A stretch of 64,000 nt of DNA, taken from the NCBI RefSeq assembly GCF_032104385.1, contig NZ_DAMCHJ010000010.1:1-64000 (forward strand), written 5' to 3'. The notes under the pieces were generated by a model. It was given only the letters and a program-made list of their open reading frames with translations, was not told the origin of the DNA and ran no database searches. Positions 26,925 through 35,636 of the stretch are shown here, piece after piece. The DNA is from Tissierella sp032104385. GTDB taxonomy: Bacteria > Bacillota > Clostridia > Tissierellales > Tissierellaceae. Position 1 is the first letter of the stretch, and each line of letters begins with the position of its first letter. A program made the translations under genes and the position numbers.

Positions 26925-27434
26925 CTACCACTTATTATAATGAATTTTACTCTCTTCATATCTTTCAGATATATTTCTTTCTTCGTCCTTATTTCCTACT
27001 ACTACCATACCTATTGGTATAATATTATTAGGTAATTCTAAAACTTCCTTCATGGACTCTACTAAATTACCTGAATCATATAATCCACACCACACTGCTC
27101 CTAATCCAATTCCATGAGCTGCTAAAAGGATGTTTTGTATAGCTGCTGAACAATCTTCTACTAAAAAACCTCTGTTTCCTTGCTTTTCTTCATCTCCACA
27201 AACAATTATTCCACATCCAGCATTAGGTAACATTTTTGCATACTTATGAAAATCTGATATCTTTTGAAGTAATTCTTTATCCTTAGCTACTATAAAATGC
27301 CAAGGCTGAGTGTTGTGAGCAGAAGGTGCTTGAAATCCTGCCCTAAGTAAAGTATCCAACTGTTCTTCTGTAATTACTTCTCCTGTAAACTTCCTTATAC
27401 TTCTTCTAGTCATAATAGCTTGTAAAACTTCCAT
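26925..27434 (-). CDS. Nitroreductase family flavoprotein
   Basis: 169 aa, FMN-binding oxidoreductase. N-terminal MTRRSIRKFTGEVITEEQLDTLLRAGFQAPSAHNTQPWHFIV holds the FMN-phosphate ligands, and LGAVWCGLYD plus the late PIGMVVVGNKDEE are typical. Natural substrate unknown; members reduce quinones, flavins or nitro compounds. Good ribosome binding site. Single gene, divergent from the DUF1667 gene. Confidence 0.92.
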   Translation of the reverse strand: MEVLQAIMTRRSIRKFTGEVITEEQLDTLLRAGFQAPSAHNTQPWHFIVAKDKELLQKISDFHKYAKMLPNAGCGIIVCGDEEKQGNRGFLVEDCSAAIQNILLAAHGIGLGAVWCGLYDSGNLVESMKEVLELPNNIIPIGMVVVGNKDEERNISERYEESKIHYNKW

Positions 27435-27520
27435 TAAATCATCTCCTCTTATTAAATATACAAAAACCTTCTCATAATATGTTATAATTATTATGTTAAT
27501 TTACTATGGAGGTTTTATTT

Positions 27521-27895
27521 ATGAATATAATTGAAAAAAAATGTAAGGTCTGCCCTGTAGGCTGCAATCTTAAAATAATTAAAAATGAGGCTACTAATTC
27601 TCAGTACTCAGTTGAAGGCAATAGATGTAATAGGGGTAAAGAATATGGTGTTAAAGAAATCTTAGAACCTTCAAGAGTTCTCACCTCTAGGGTATTACTT
27701 AAAAATGGTCCTATGAGCAGACTCCCAGTTAAAACTAATGGTGTTATACCTGAAACCCTAGTTGAAGAATGTATGGATATAATCAAAATAACAGAAGTAT
27801 CTGCACCTATTGAAAAGGGCCATATTATAATAGAAAATATATTAGGTACTGGAATTAATGTAATTGCAGCAAGAAAAGTAAATAGTCTACAATAA
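27521..27895 (+). CDS. DUF1667 domain protein with CxxC motifs
   Basis: 124 aa. The N-terminal CKVCPVGCNLKI plus a later cysteine (NRCNRGKEYGVKEI) match DUF1667 (PF07892), a small putative iron-sulfur protein. The family is often found beside an anaerobic glycerol-3-phosphate dehydrogenase or FAD-dependent dehydrogenase and is a possible electron-transfer subunit, but no such partner lies here. ATG 27521 follows GGAGG. Its stop codon lies inside the left arm of a large terminator hairpin. Confidence 0.9.
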   Translation: MNIIEKKCKVCPVGCNLKIIKNEATNSQYSVEGNRCNRGKEYGVKEILEPSRVLTSRVLLKNGPMSRLPVKTNGVIPETLVEECMDIIKITEVSAPIEKGHIIIENILGTGINVIAARKVNSLQ

Positions 27896-27935
27896 CTTCA
27901 GTTTTTGGTGCCAGGCACCAAAAACTGAAGTTATT
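27891..27935. terminator. Convergent terminator, copy 1 of a repeated GGTGCC hairpin
   Basis: Perfect 45-bp inverted repeat (22-bp arms, single A at 27913) with core TTTTTGGTGCC-A-GGCACCAAAAA. The stop codons of both flanking genes lie in the outer arms. Two more copies with the same core but different outer arms are at 36738-36782 and 48205-48256. Confidence 0.93.
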
Positions 27936-29298
27936 TAGTATGTAATCCTTTTCTTAAAACATAGATAAATAAAGAAGTTAAAATTATTCCCTTAAATACA
28001 GTACTGATACTCATACTCCACCATACTCCTGTCATTCCTAATACTGTGCTTGATAATATTAATGCTCCTGGAATTCTTAATGCATTTAATACAACACCTG
28101 TTATTGCTGGAATTTGAGTTCTGCCAATTCCATTAAATGCTCCTGCAGACGCTATTTCAATGGTTATAAAGAACTGAGAAAATCCTAAAATTCTTAAATA
28201 TACTATACCTTGAGATATAGCAGTAGCATCATTTGGTGTAAATATCCTAAAAATAGGTTCTCCAAAAAATATAAGTAAAACAGTGGCAAATATTCCTATA
28301 GTACCAACTATCTTGAGTCCAGCATAATATCCTTCTTTTACTCTATCATAGTTTTCTGCACCATAATTTTGTCCTACAAAAGCTGATATAGCTGTAGAAA
28401 AACCTTCTGCAGTCATCCAAGATATTGATTCTATTTGTGAGCCTACAGATTGCACCGCCACTGGAGTCGAACCCCATTTTGCTAGTATTTTTGTTAAAAT
28501 CATAGATATAAANNNNNNNNNNATAAAGGCATGAACTCCTGATTGTAAAAATGCAGGAAACCCTAGTTTAAATATCCTTTTAAGATAATCTAGTTTTGGT
28601 AATTTGAAAAGGTGTAAATGGGAAAATAATTCTTTATTTTTTCTCGATACTAATATATATATTGAAGTAACAACTATCTGAGCTATTATAGTAGCTACTG
28701 CTGCTCCTTTTATACCCAGTTTAGGGAATGGTCCAACACCAAAAATTAAAATAGGATCTAAAATAATATTAGTTATTAATCCCATAGTATTTATAATAAA
28801 AGGCGTAATACTATTCCCTGAAGCATTAAATATAGCTGAATATATAGGATTAATAAAATGAAATAAAAATCCAAAAGCTATAATTACTAAATAGTCTATT
28901 GCTAATTGAATAGTTTCTGAATCACCTAAATTAAAAAAACCAATAACTTGGTGTCTAAATATCAATAACAATGCTGAATAAATAATTCCTATAACTATAT
29001 CTAATTTTATCCCGCTAGATATATATTCCCTTGCACTATCCATTTCTCCTTTTCCATAGGATTGTGATACTCCTACACTAACTCCAATTTGTGAAATTAA
29101 TACAAGAGACATACCAAACCACATGAAAAAACCTACAGTACCTGCACCCGCTACAGCTTTAGTACTAAGTCTTCCTAGCCACATCATATCCGTTAAGTTA
29201 TACATCATCTGTATAAATGATGTACCCATAATAGGTAATGCTAACTTAGTAAGGGTACTGGAAATATTTCCCTCTATTAAATTAACGTTTCTGCTCAT
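27931..29298 (-). CDS. MATE family efflux transporter (interrupted by an assembly gap)
   Basis: About 450 aa, twelve hydrophobic helices in two homologous halves, a multidrug/toxic-compound exporter driven by Na+ or H+. Typical parts are the N-terminal IEGNISSTLTKLALPIMGTSFIQMMYNLTDMMWLGRLS and, in the second half, VAVQSVGSQIESISWMTAEGFSTAISAFVGQNYGA. Ten N at 28513-28522 fall in helix 7; joining the flanks by their shared TTTAT gives HAFISMILTKI, the expected family sequence. Apparently monocistronic, ending at the shared terminator. Confidence 0.93.
   Translation of the reverse strand: MSRNVNLIEGNISSTLTKLALPIMGTSFIQMMYNLTDMMWLGRLSTKAVAGAGTVGFFMWFGMSLVLISQIGVSVGVSQSYGKGEMDSAREYISSGIKLDIVIGIIYSALLLIFRHQVIGFFNLGDSETIQLAIDYLVIIAFGFLFHFINPIYSAIFNASGNSITPFIINTMGLITNIILDPILIFGVGPFPKLGIKGAAVATIIAQIVVTSIYILVSRKNKELFSHLHLFKLPKLDYLKRIFKLGFPAFLQSGVHAFXXXXFISMILTKILAKWGSTPVAVQSVGSQIESISWMTAEGFSTAISAFVGQNYGAENYDRVKEGYYAGLKIVGTIGIFATVLLIFFGEPIFRIFTPNDATAISQGIVYLRILGFSQFFITIEIASAGAFNGIGRTQIPAITGVVLNALRIPGALILSSTVLGMTGVWWSMSISTVFKGIILTSLFIYVLRKGLHTK
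28513..28522. other. Assembly gap (10 N) inside the MATE gene
   Basis: Both flanks carry the same five bases (TTTAT on the minus strand). Collapsing the duplicate and deleting the N restores a normal MATE helix in frame, so this may be two contig ends overlapping by 5 bp. Confidence 0.75.
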
Positions 29299-29396
29299 AT
29301 AATTCTCCTCTAGCTATTTAATGTAAATAATAATATTTTGTAACTCTAAATAATTTTACATGATAAATAATTTTTATTCAAGATAATTAACCAAAA

Positions 29397-30197
29397 TTAA
29401 CTTCCAGTAGAAGTATAATGCTTTACTCCAATTTCCCATATTTGTAGTGCTAGTATAAAAAATACAAATCCGCAAAATGGAGAAATCCATCCCAACCATG
29501 AAGGATATCCAAAGGAATCAACCTTTCCCAATATATTCATAGCAGGAAAATAATTAACTGTAGCCAAGGGTATAACATATATAAGTATTTTTCTAAACCA
29601 AGGTCTATATATGGATATAGGATATTGTGCCGCTTGCACACCACCATAGGTAAAAGAATTTACTATTTCCAAGCTTTGTACAGACCAGAAAGATAAAGTA
29701 GCTTGAATTACTATAAGCCCTGAAAACAGAAAATTTCCTCCAACAATAGATCCTATCAATAATAAAGTTTTCCCTAAAGTCCATTCTATATTTAGCTTAA
29801 ATACTGCCCATATAAGAACTACAAGACCTTGAATAAACCTACCTATTCTCATTATATGAAAATCCTGTCCTAAAATCTGTAATACTGTAGTCCTCGGTCT
29901 AAGTAATATTCTATCAAAATCTCCTGATCTAACCAATATATGAAAGGTATCAAATCCTCTAGTCCAACCTTCTGTAATAGAAAATGCAATATGAACCATC
30001 CCGTAGAATAAAGCTGCTTCTTCAAAAGTAAAACCCTTAATATCACCAAATCTTTCAAATAACACCCATACACCAAGAAAATCAATAAAAGTTATTAGGA
30101 AATGTCCTATGGACATCATAATAAAGGAGGCCTTATATTGAAGCTGAGATTCTATACTTAATTTAATATATTTAAAATATAACTTTATACTATCCAT
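29397..30197 (-). CDS. ABC-2 type exporter permease (COG3694-like)
   Basis: 266 aa with six predicted membrane helices; pattern GMVHIAFSITEGWTRGFDTFHILVRSGDFDRILLRPRTTVLQILG and YPISIYRPWFRKILIYVIPLATVNYFPAMNILGK. This is the DUF990-type permease that works in pairs with the next gene. Third gene of an ATPase-permease-permease operon; 3 bp separate it from the previous gene. Exported substrate unknown. Confidence 0.9.
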   Translation of the reverse strand: MDSIKLYFKYIKLSIESQLQYKASFIMMSIGHFLITFIDFLGVWVLFERFGDIKGFTFEEAALFYGMVHIAFSITEGWTRGFDTFHILVRSGDFDRILLRPRTTVLQILGQDFHIMRIGRFIQGLVVLIWAVFKLNIEWTLGKTLLLIGSIVGGNFLFSGLIVIQATLSFWSVQSLEIVNSFTYGGVQAAQYPISIYRPWFRKILIYVIPLATVNYFPAMNILGKVDSFGYPSWLGWISPFCGFVFFILALQIWEIGVKHYTSTGS

Positions 30198-30200
30198 ATT

Positions 30201-31001
30201 CTAGCCCCCTTGCACTACTAAGTCTTTTATCTTTTTATTTAGAATCCATTGTCCTAGTATATATATTACAAATGCCCACGTACACTGAAATAAAAAATAT
30301 TGAAGTAATTTACTAAAAGGAATTTCCCCTGTAAAAAATCTAGCTGGAATATCTACTAATCCACCAAATGGCAAGTAACTTAATACTCGTCTTAATTTAT
30401 CTGGAAATAATGGTAAAGGTACTATCATTCCAGAAAACAACATAACAATAGATATTAATAGTCTTTGTATTCCGTCTCCTGATAAAGAATAAAGAGTAGT
30501 TATATTAATTATATTAGTTATTGCACAAGAAATCATAAGAGCACCAAAGGTAGTTACTATCCACCCAATACTAGCTAAAGCATTGGGTGGTAATTCCATT
30601 CCATAATCCTTTGGTAATAATAAAGTTATAATAAATAAAGGAATAGATTTAAGTAAAGTTGGTGCAGTTCTTAAAGCAAAAGCCCTTGCAAACCAATAAT
30701 TATATAAATTCATTGGCCTAATAAGCTCATAGGTTATATTCCCTGTCCTTATTAGATTTTGAATTTCATTATCACCATTCCAAGGTAACATCCCAATCAT
30801 AGCTTGACCAAGCCATATATAAGTTATAGCTGCTTTATAATCAATGGGCATTTCTCCACTTGAAGAATTATAAAAACCAAATAGTACCATGACCATAATC
30901 ATGCCAAAAAAAAATTGAGTAATTACACCTGCTAAGGCAGCAACTTTATATTGCAACAATAGATTAAATCTAATCTTTATAATAGATATAAATGCCTTCA
31001 T
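30201..31001 (-). CDS. ABC-2 type exporter permease (COG4587-like)
   Basis: 266 aa, about six membrane helices; features FGFYNSSSGEMPIDYKAAITYIWLGQAMIGMLPWNGDNEIQNLIRTGNITYELIRPMNLYNYWFARAFA and LFSGMIVPLPLFPDKLRRVLSYLPFGGLVDIPARFFTG. Start overlaps the ATPase stop by four bases (ATGA). Pairs with the permease that follows to form a heterodimeric exporter. Confidence 0.9.
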   Translation of the reverse strand: MKAFISIIKIRFNLLLQYKVAALAGVITQFFFGMIMVMVLFGFYNSSSGEMPIDYKAAITYIWLGQAMIGMLPWNGDNEIQNLIRTGNITYELIRPMNLYNYWFARAFALRTAPTLLKSIPLFIITLLLPKDYGMELPPNALASIGWIVTTFGALMISCAITNIINITTLYSLSGDGIQRLLISIVMLFSGMIVPLPLFPDKLRRVLSYLPFGGLVDIPARFFTGEIPFSKLLQYFLFQCTWAFVIYILGQWILNKKIKDLVVQGG

Positions 31002-31978
31002 ATGTTAAACTCCCCATAAATTTTAGCAATAATTTCTTCAATGGGAGGGTTTTCTATTAATATATCTTTTATTTTGTATTTAGTGGATAAATTAGTTATT
31101 AAATCTGCTGGTGTTATTATATCTGGATTAAAATCAATGACAAGTCTATTTTTTTCTTCACCTATTAGAGTTGCTCCTTCTATGGAAAAGCCATTTGTGC
31201 CTTCATCAAAATCTAAAATCAATCTTCTATCTTTAGATACTGTATTTCTAAGGGATTGTAAAGAACCATCTAAAAGAATTTCTCCTTTACCTATTACAAT
31301 TACTCTATTACATAGAGTTTCAATATCATCCATATCATGGGTTGTAAGTATAACTGTAACCCCTTTTTCCTTATTCAGTTTTTTTATAAATTCTCTAACT
31401 GCCAATTTAGATATGGCGTCTAGCCCTATAGTAGGTTCATCAAGGAAAAGTATTTGTGGAGAATGAAGAAGTGATGCTGCTAATTCACATCTCATTTTTT
31501 GACCTAAGCTCAACTGTCTTACTGGAGTATTTATAAATTTCTCTAAATCCAGCCATTTTACAAGTTCCTCTTTAATCTTTAAATAGTCTCCTAAAGGAAT
31601 CTTATAAATATCCTTCAGTAATTGGAAAGAATCTATAACTGGTAAATCCCACCATAGTTGAGTTCTCTGTCCGAATACTACTCCGATATCCTTTACATAG
31701 CTGACCCTTTCTTTATATGGAATTTTTCCTAGAACTTTACATTCTCCTGAATCTGGTGTTAATATACCCGATAGTATTTTAATTGTAGTAGATTTACCAG
31801 CTCCATTTGGTCCAATATATCCTATCAATTCTCCCTTCCCAATCTTAAAGGATATATTATTCAAAGCAGTTATCTCTTCATATTCACTACGTACAATACT
31901 CTTCAGTCCACCTAATATGCCAGGTTTTCTCTTAGATATTTTATATCCTTTAGACAACTCATTCGCTACAATAACCAT
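30998..31978 (-). CDS. ABC-2 exporter ATP-binding protein
   Basis: 326 aa. Walker A GPNGAGKST, Q-loop VVFGQRTQLWWDLPV, signature LSLGQKMRCELAASLL (LSLGQ instead of LSGGQ, normal in this subfamily), Walker B ILFLDEPTIGLD, and switch TTHDMDD. The GQRTQLWWDLP stretch is typical of COG4586 ATPases that pair with DUF990/COG4587 permeases. First gene of the operon, behind a near-consensus promoter. Confidence 0.94.
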   Translation of the reverse strand: MVIVANELSKGYKISKRKPGILGGLKSIVRSEYEEITALNNISFKIGKGELIGYIGPNGAGKSTTIKILSGILTPDSGECKVLGKIPYKERVSYVKDIGVVFGQRTQLWWDLPVIDSFQLLKDIYKIPLGDYLKIKEELVKWLDLEKFINTPVRQLSLGQKMRCELAASLLHSPQILFLDEPTIGLDAISKLAVREFIKKLNKEKGVTVILTTHDMDDIETLCNRVIVIGKGEILLDGSLQSLRNTVSKDRRLILDFDEGTNGFSIEGATLIGEEKNRLVIDFNPDIITPADLITNLSTKYKIKDILIENPPIEEIIAKIYGEFNI

Positions 31979-32015
31979 ATAAAACCCTCCTCTCTATTTT
32001 TTAGACATAAAAACG

Positions 32016-32044
32016 ATTTTATCAGATTAAGGGGGCAAAGTCAA
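32016..32044 (-). promoter_or_regulatory. SigmaA promoter of the ABC-2 exporter operon
   Basis: -35 TTGACT (complement 32039-32044), 17-bp spacer, -10 TAAAAT (complement 32016-32021). The -35 directly follows the T-run of the preceding terminator. Confidence 0.8.
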
Positions 32045-32084
32045 TAAAAAACCCTTATGTAACATAGTTGTTATATAAAGGTTT
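32045..32084 (-). terminator. Terminator after the zinc-ribbon gene
   Basis: Imperfect stem on the minus strand (AAACC-TTAT-TAACA paired with TGTTA-ATAA-GGTTT, three mismatches) followed by TTTTTTATT. It ends where the next promoter begins. Confidence 0.75.
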
Positions 32085-32101
32085 CAAATTCTATAAAGTA
32101 T

Positions 32102-32359
32102 TTACTTTTTCCAACGTTTCAAGTGCGGAAGGGAATTATTTAGTATTTCTCTTGCTTCTTTTTCTTCCATTCCATTTTCTTTCATAAAAGGTACACAAGT
32201 TTCTATCATTTCTTCCATTGTTTCACTAGGCTTTCTAAAGTTTCCATCTTCATAACAATATGTGCAATAATCATGACTTTTACTTCCATCCTTTTCTGTA
32301 CCATAAAGGTTAGCATCTTCCATAGGCATTCCACAGCTTTGACAATATTCTTGTTTCAT
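32102..32359 (-). CDS. Putative zinc-ribbon protein
   Basis: 85 aa with MKQEYCQSCGMPMED and HDYCTYCYEDGNF, two CxxC pairs typical of the Zn_ribbon_2 family (PF12674). The C-terminal half is helical (ETMEEMIETCVPFMKENGMEEKEAREILNNSLPHLKRW). These proteins often accompany WYL/YafY regulators, and one lies immediately upstream, so it is probably its target. Function unknown. The ribosome binding site is AGGGGGA. Confidence 0.85.
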   Translation of the reverse strand: MKQEYCQSCGMPMEDANLYGTEKDGSKSHDYCTYCYEDGNFRKPSETMEEMIETCVPFMKENGMEEKEAREILNNSLPHLKRWKK

Positions 32360-32409
32360 AAGATTGTCCCCCTTATTTTTATTATTTACCCCATAATATC
32401 ACTATGTTT

Positions 32410-32425
32410 TGACAACAGTATGTCA
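32410..32425 (-). promoter_or_regulatory. Candidate operator in front of the zinc-ribbon gene
   Basis: Inverted repeat TGACA-N6-TGTCA in the 69-bp gap between the WYL regulator and the zinc-ribbon gene. It may be the binding site of the WYL regulator; no clear -10 could be placed with confidence. Confidence 0.45.
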
Positions 32426-32428
32426 TGT

Positions 32429-33364
32429 TTAATACTTTTCATAAATCTTTTGTACTTTATTCTTGATTATATTTTTGATATACTTCGGTTCAAGGACTTC
32501 TACATATTCACCATAACTTAATATCATAGAGTAAACCCATTCATCCTCTGGAAATGAAATCTTAACTACTATATATCCATTTTCATCTACTGTTATATTT
32601 TCTTCATAAAAAAATTCATCAACTCTTTGCTGTACTTCAGGAGAAAACCTCAAAACTAAATCTACCATATTATTTTTAAAAATACTTTTACTTTTAAAAT
32701 CTTCATAACTTATTCCTCTAGGATTAAATTTTTCTTCTAATACCTTAATCTTATGTATTCTACAAAGTCTAAAAAGTCTATAATTATCTCTTAAATAACA
32801 ATATGAAAAAGCATACCAATTAAGTCCTTTTAAAACAAGGCTCATAGGCTCTACTCTTCTTTTTGTTATATTTCCATATAGATCTCTATATTCTATATCT
32901 ATTAGCCTTTCTTCCCTTATTGCTTCATATATAATTTTATACTTTTCCTTATCCTTTGAATTAACTCTATACCCCCAAGGCAAATCACATACTATCAATT
33001 CATTAAAATGATAATCAAAGTCTTTCTTCTTATTCTTAGGAACAATATTACTTATTTTATCAATCATTATATCAATATTTTTATTTTCCGAGAAAATATT
33101 TATGTTTTTTAATGCAATAGCAATTGAAATCATATCATCTAATGTTAGTAATTGATGGCTCATTTTATAGTTATCTAAAATCCTAAATCCTCCATCTCTT
33201 CCTTGATTAGATACTATGGGAATCCCTGCTAAATTTATAGTTTCTATATCCCTGTATATAGTCCTTACTGAAACTTCAAATCTGTTAGCCAATTCCCTAG
33301 CAGTTATATTTTCTTTATTCAGTAATATCACTATAATAGAAAGCAGCCTATCTATCTTCATCAC
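32429..33364 (-). CDS. YafY-type WYL-domain transcriptional regulator
   Basis: 311 aa. N-terminal helix-turn-helix (ITARELANRFEVSVRTIYRDIETINLAGIPIVSNQGRDGGFRIL) of the HTH_11/DeoR kind, a central WYL domain (LIDIEYRDLYGNITKRRVEPMSLVLKGLNWYAFSYCYLRDNYRLFRLCRIHKIKVLEEKF) and a WCX C-terminal segment. WYL domains sense ligands or nucleic acids. Likely controls the zinc-ribbon gene that follows on the same strand. Confidence 0.93.
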   Translation of the reverse strand: MMKIDRLLSIIVILLNKENITARELANRFEVSVRTIYRDIETINLAGIPIVSNQGRDGGFRILDNYKMSHQLLTLDDMISIAIALKNINIFSENKNIDIMIDKISNIVPKNKKKDFDYHFNELIVCDLPWGYRVNSKDKEKYKIIYEAIREERLIDIEYRDLYGNITKRRVEPMSLVLKGLNWYAFSYCYLRDNYRLFRLCRIHKIKVLEEKFNPRGISYEDFKSKSIFKNNMVDLVLRFSPEVQQRVDEFFYEENITVDENGYIVVKISFPEDEWVYSMILSYGEYVEVLEPKYIKNIIKNKVQKIYEKY

Positions 33365-33642
33365 TTATTTCCCCTTTTTGTTATTGTCATTATATTTTCT
33401 TTTAATAAAAACATTTATTTTTATTTATACTTTTTTATTTATACTTATAGTTTAATTATTCATTGGCTACAGCAGCTGTAATTGGCAATAGAAACAAACT
33501 TATTCTAAATAATATAAAACTTTTATATGTATTTACCCCCAAGTTTATATTTTATCTCTCTAAAATATGGAGTATAATTATTATATAAACATAAATTTTT
33601 GAACTTAATATAAACTGTTATATACAAAGGAGAATATTATTC
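33365..33642. other. Intergenic region between divergent WYL and SDR genes
   Basis: About 280 AT-rich bases with no gene. A TATAAT-like element lies about 70 bp before the SDR gene without a good -35. Short ATTTATACTTTTTT-type repeats near 33420-33450 look like low-complexity sequence. Confidence 0.4.
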
Positions 33643-34383
33643 ATGATTTTTTCAAAAACTGCAATTATAACTGGAGCTTCTAAGGGTATTGGACAATCTA
33701 TAGCAGAATTATTTGCAAATGAAGGTTATAATGTTTTGATTAACTTTAATAAATCTGAAGAGAGTGCCTTAGATTTATATTATAAACTTAAAAATAAAGG
33801 TCTATCTGTCAGAATATTTAAAGCAGATGTTTCCAAAAGAAATGAAGTAAATTCCATGATAAATTTCTGTATTAAAGAGTTTAATAGTATTGATGTACTT
33901 ATTAACAATTCAGGAATAAGTCAATCAAAATTATTCACAGATATTACTGATGAAGATTTAGATAATATGATAAATGTTAATCTTAAAAGCGTTTTTTACT
34001 GTACACAAGCAGCTTTAAAATATATGCTTCCCAAGAAAAAAGGCAAAGTCATAAATATTTCCTCCATATGGGGAATTGTAGGTTCTTCTTGTGAAGTCCA
34101 TTATTCAGCTACTAAGGCAGGTATTATAGGATTAACAAAATCCTTAGCAAAAGAATTAGGTCCTTCAAATATTCAAGTAAATTCCGTTGCACCTGGTGTT
34201 ATTCAAACTGAAATGCTTTCTTCCTATAGTGAAGATGAATTAAATGTCCTTAAAGAAAACACCCCTTTAATGAAATTAGGAACTGCCAATGATATTGCTA
34301 ATTGTGTGCTTTTCTTAGCATCACATAATGCTGATTTCATAACTGGGCAAATAATTAGTCCCAACGGAGGATTTGTAATTTAG
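33643..34383 (+). CDS. SDR family oxidoreductase (FabG-like)
   Basis: 246 aa, classical short-chain dehydrogenase. Cofactor motif TGASKGIG, NNSGIS in place of NNAG, catalytic Ser in NISSIWG, YSATKAG (YxxxK), and the C-terminal NGGFVI typical of 3-oxoacyl-ACP reductases. There are no fatty-acid genes around, so the substrate is open. The start is ATG behind AAAGGAG. It stands alone, convergent with the pentapeptide gene. Confidence 0.92.
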   Translation: MIFSKTAIITGASKGIGQSIAELFANEGYNVLINFNKSEESALDLYYKLKNKGLSVRIFKADVSKRNEVNSMINFCIKEFNSIDVLINNSGISQSKLFTDITDEDLDNMINVNLKSVFYCTQAALKYMLPKKKGKVINISSIWGIVGSSCEVHYSATKAGIIGLTKSLAKELGPSNIQVNSVAPGVIQTEMLSSYSEDELNVLKENTPLMKLGTANDIANCVLFLASHNADFITGQIISPNGGFVI

Positions 34384-34399
34384 CTCATTTTTATTTTCC

Positions 34400-35056
34400 T
34401 CATTCCTTAATTACGATCCCTAATAACCCTGCTAATTCAATTACCTGCATATTTGAAACTATTGCTCCATTTAAATCCTCAATCCTTACTCCTATTCCCT
34501 CCATATTGCAGGTTCTCAAATCCACCCCCTTTAATTCTACTCCAACCATTTGTATTCTTTTCATATCAATATTTGAAAAGCCTACCTTTGAAAACTTAGA
34601 GTCTTGAAAATCTGCATTATTTAATAGAGATTCTACAAACCTTACTTGTTTTAGGTCAGAAAATCTAAAAATGGAGTAATCAAGATTGCAATTAGTAAAT
34701 AATACATTTCTCAATGTTCCATTATTTAATTTTACCCCCATCATTTTACAATCTATAAACTCTACTCTATGTATAATTGCTCCTTCTAAATCCATATTAG
34801 ATAAATCACAATTTATGAACTTAACATCAGTTAATTCAAGGGAATTAAATGAAATGTGTTGAAATATAACATTTTTGATGATAATCTTTTCAAATATTAC
34901 TTTTTCTGCCCTTTGCTCTTCTATATAGCAGTCAGAGATAATAGCAATATTGAAAAAATCTTCATCTTCAATATGACTATTTCCTATATTTAAACTTTTT
35001 AATTCATCAGGAATTTGAGGTGATAAAATTTTTATTTCATCTTTTACTTTTGTCAT
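34400..35056 (-). CDS. Pentapeptide repeat protein
   Basis: 218 aa. From about residue 45 the sequence follows the A(D/N)LxX-type pentapeptide rhythm (ELTDVKFINCDLSNMDLEGAIIHRVEFIDCKMMGVKLNNGTLRNVLFTNCNLDYSIFRFSDLKQVRF), which builds a right-handed quadrilateral beta-helix. Some such proteins (Qnr, MfpA) mimic DNA and protect gyrase; this one lacks features that would single it out. No signal peptide. Function unknown. Confidence 0.88.
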   Translation of the reverse strand: MTKVKDEIKILSPQIPDELKSLNIGNSHIEDEDFFNIAIISDCYIEEQRAEKVIFEKIIIKNVIFQHISFNSLELTDVKFINCDLSNMDLEGAIIHRVEFIDCKMMGVKLNNGTLRNVLFTNCNLDYSIFRFSDLKQVRFVESLLNNADFQDSKFSKVGFSNIDMKRIQMVGVELKGVDLRTCNMEGIGVRIEDLNGAIVSNMQVIELAGLLGIVIKE

Positions 35057-35090
35057 TATGGTATCTCCTTATAAAATTATCATCATTGCT

Positions 35091-35636
35091 CTAATATCCA
35101 TATATATCTTCAAAAATTATATTGCTATCCTCATCATATGCCCTAATTCCAGCAAAGTCAATAATACTATCATTTGGTGACTTCCAAGTCATAAGAAACA
35201 TATCTTCATAAAACTCATCTTGTATAAGTATATCTCCATTTTCTAGAGTCACTTCTATTTTCTTTATCCTATCATCATTAATAACTCCATAAGCTCTATA
35301 ATAATCACCCGACATACTCCAGGTATATGATAATGCTTTTGATAAATCATTTTCCCTACCATGTACTTGATTACCAATACGCCAAAAGAAAAATAAAGTT
35401 TTATTTATTGTATTACATGAAAACCATCTATCATATTTACAGAGTATATATTTTCCTTTATCAAAGTCCTCTATATGGACAACTTCAGATGGTCCATAAT
35501 GTGCACTTCTTTCAGAAGCTTTATGAGCTGACAAGGGAATTAAATAAAGACCTGAACTCTTTAAGAATATAAAGAATAAAATTACTAAAATTATAGTATT
35601 TTTAATAGTCTTCTTTAATCTATTCATTATATTCAC
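35091..35636 (-). CDS. Membrane-anchored hypothetical protein of the second PadR operon
   Basis: 181 aa. An N-terminal membrane segment (about 12-30, NTIILVILFFIFLKSSGLYLI) is followed by an extracytoplasmic domain without known signature. It starts within the end of the preceding HAAS protein gene (17-bp overlap), so the two are coupled. Function not recognised. Confidence 0.75.
   Translation of the reverse strand: MNIMNRLKKTIKNTIILVILFFIFLKSSGLYLIPLSAHKASERSAHYGPSEVVHIEDFDKGKYILCKYDRWFSCNTINKTLFFFWRIGNQVHGRENDLSKALSYTWSMSGDYYRAYGVINDDRIKKIEVTLENGDILIQDEFYEDMFLMTWKSPNDSIIDFAGIRAYDEDSNIIFEDIYGY

Noticed and set aside
28450..28480. GAGTCGAACCCC resembling the T-arm of a tRNA on the minus strand
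   Set aside because: It lies inside the MATE coding sequence and no acceptor stem or anticodon arm can be formed around it.
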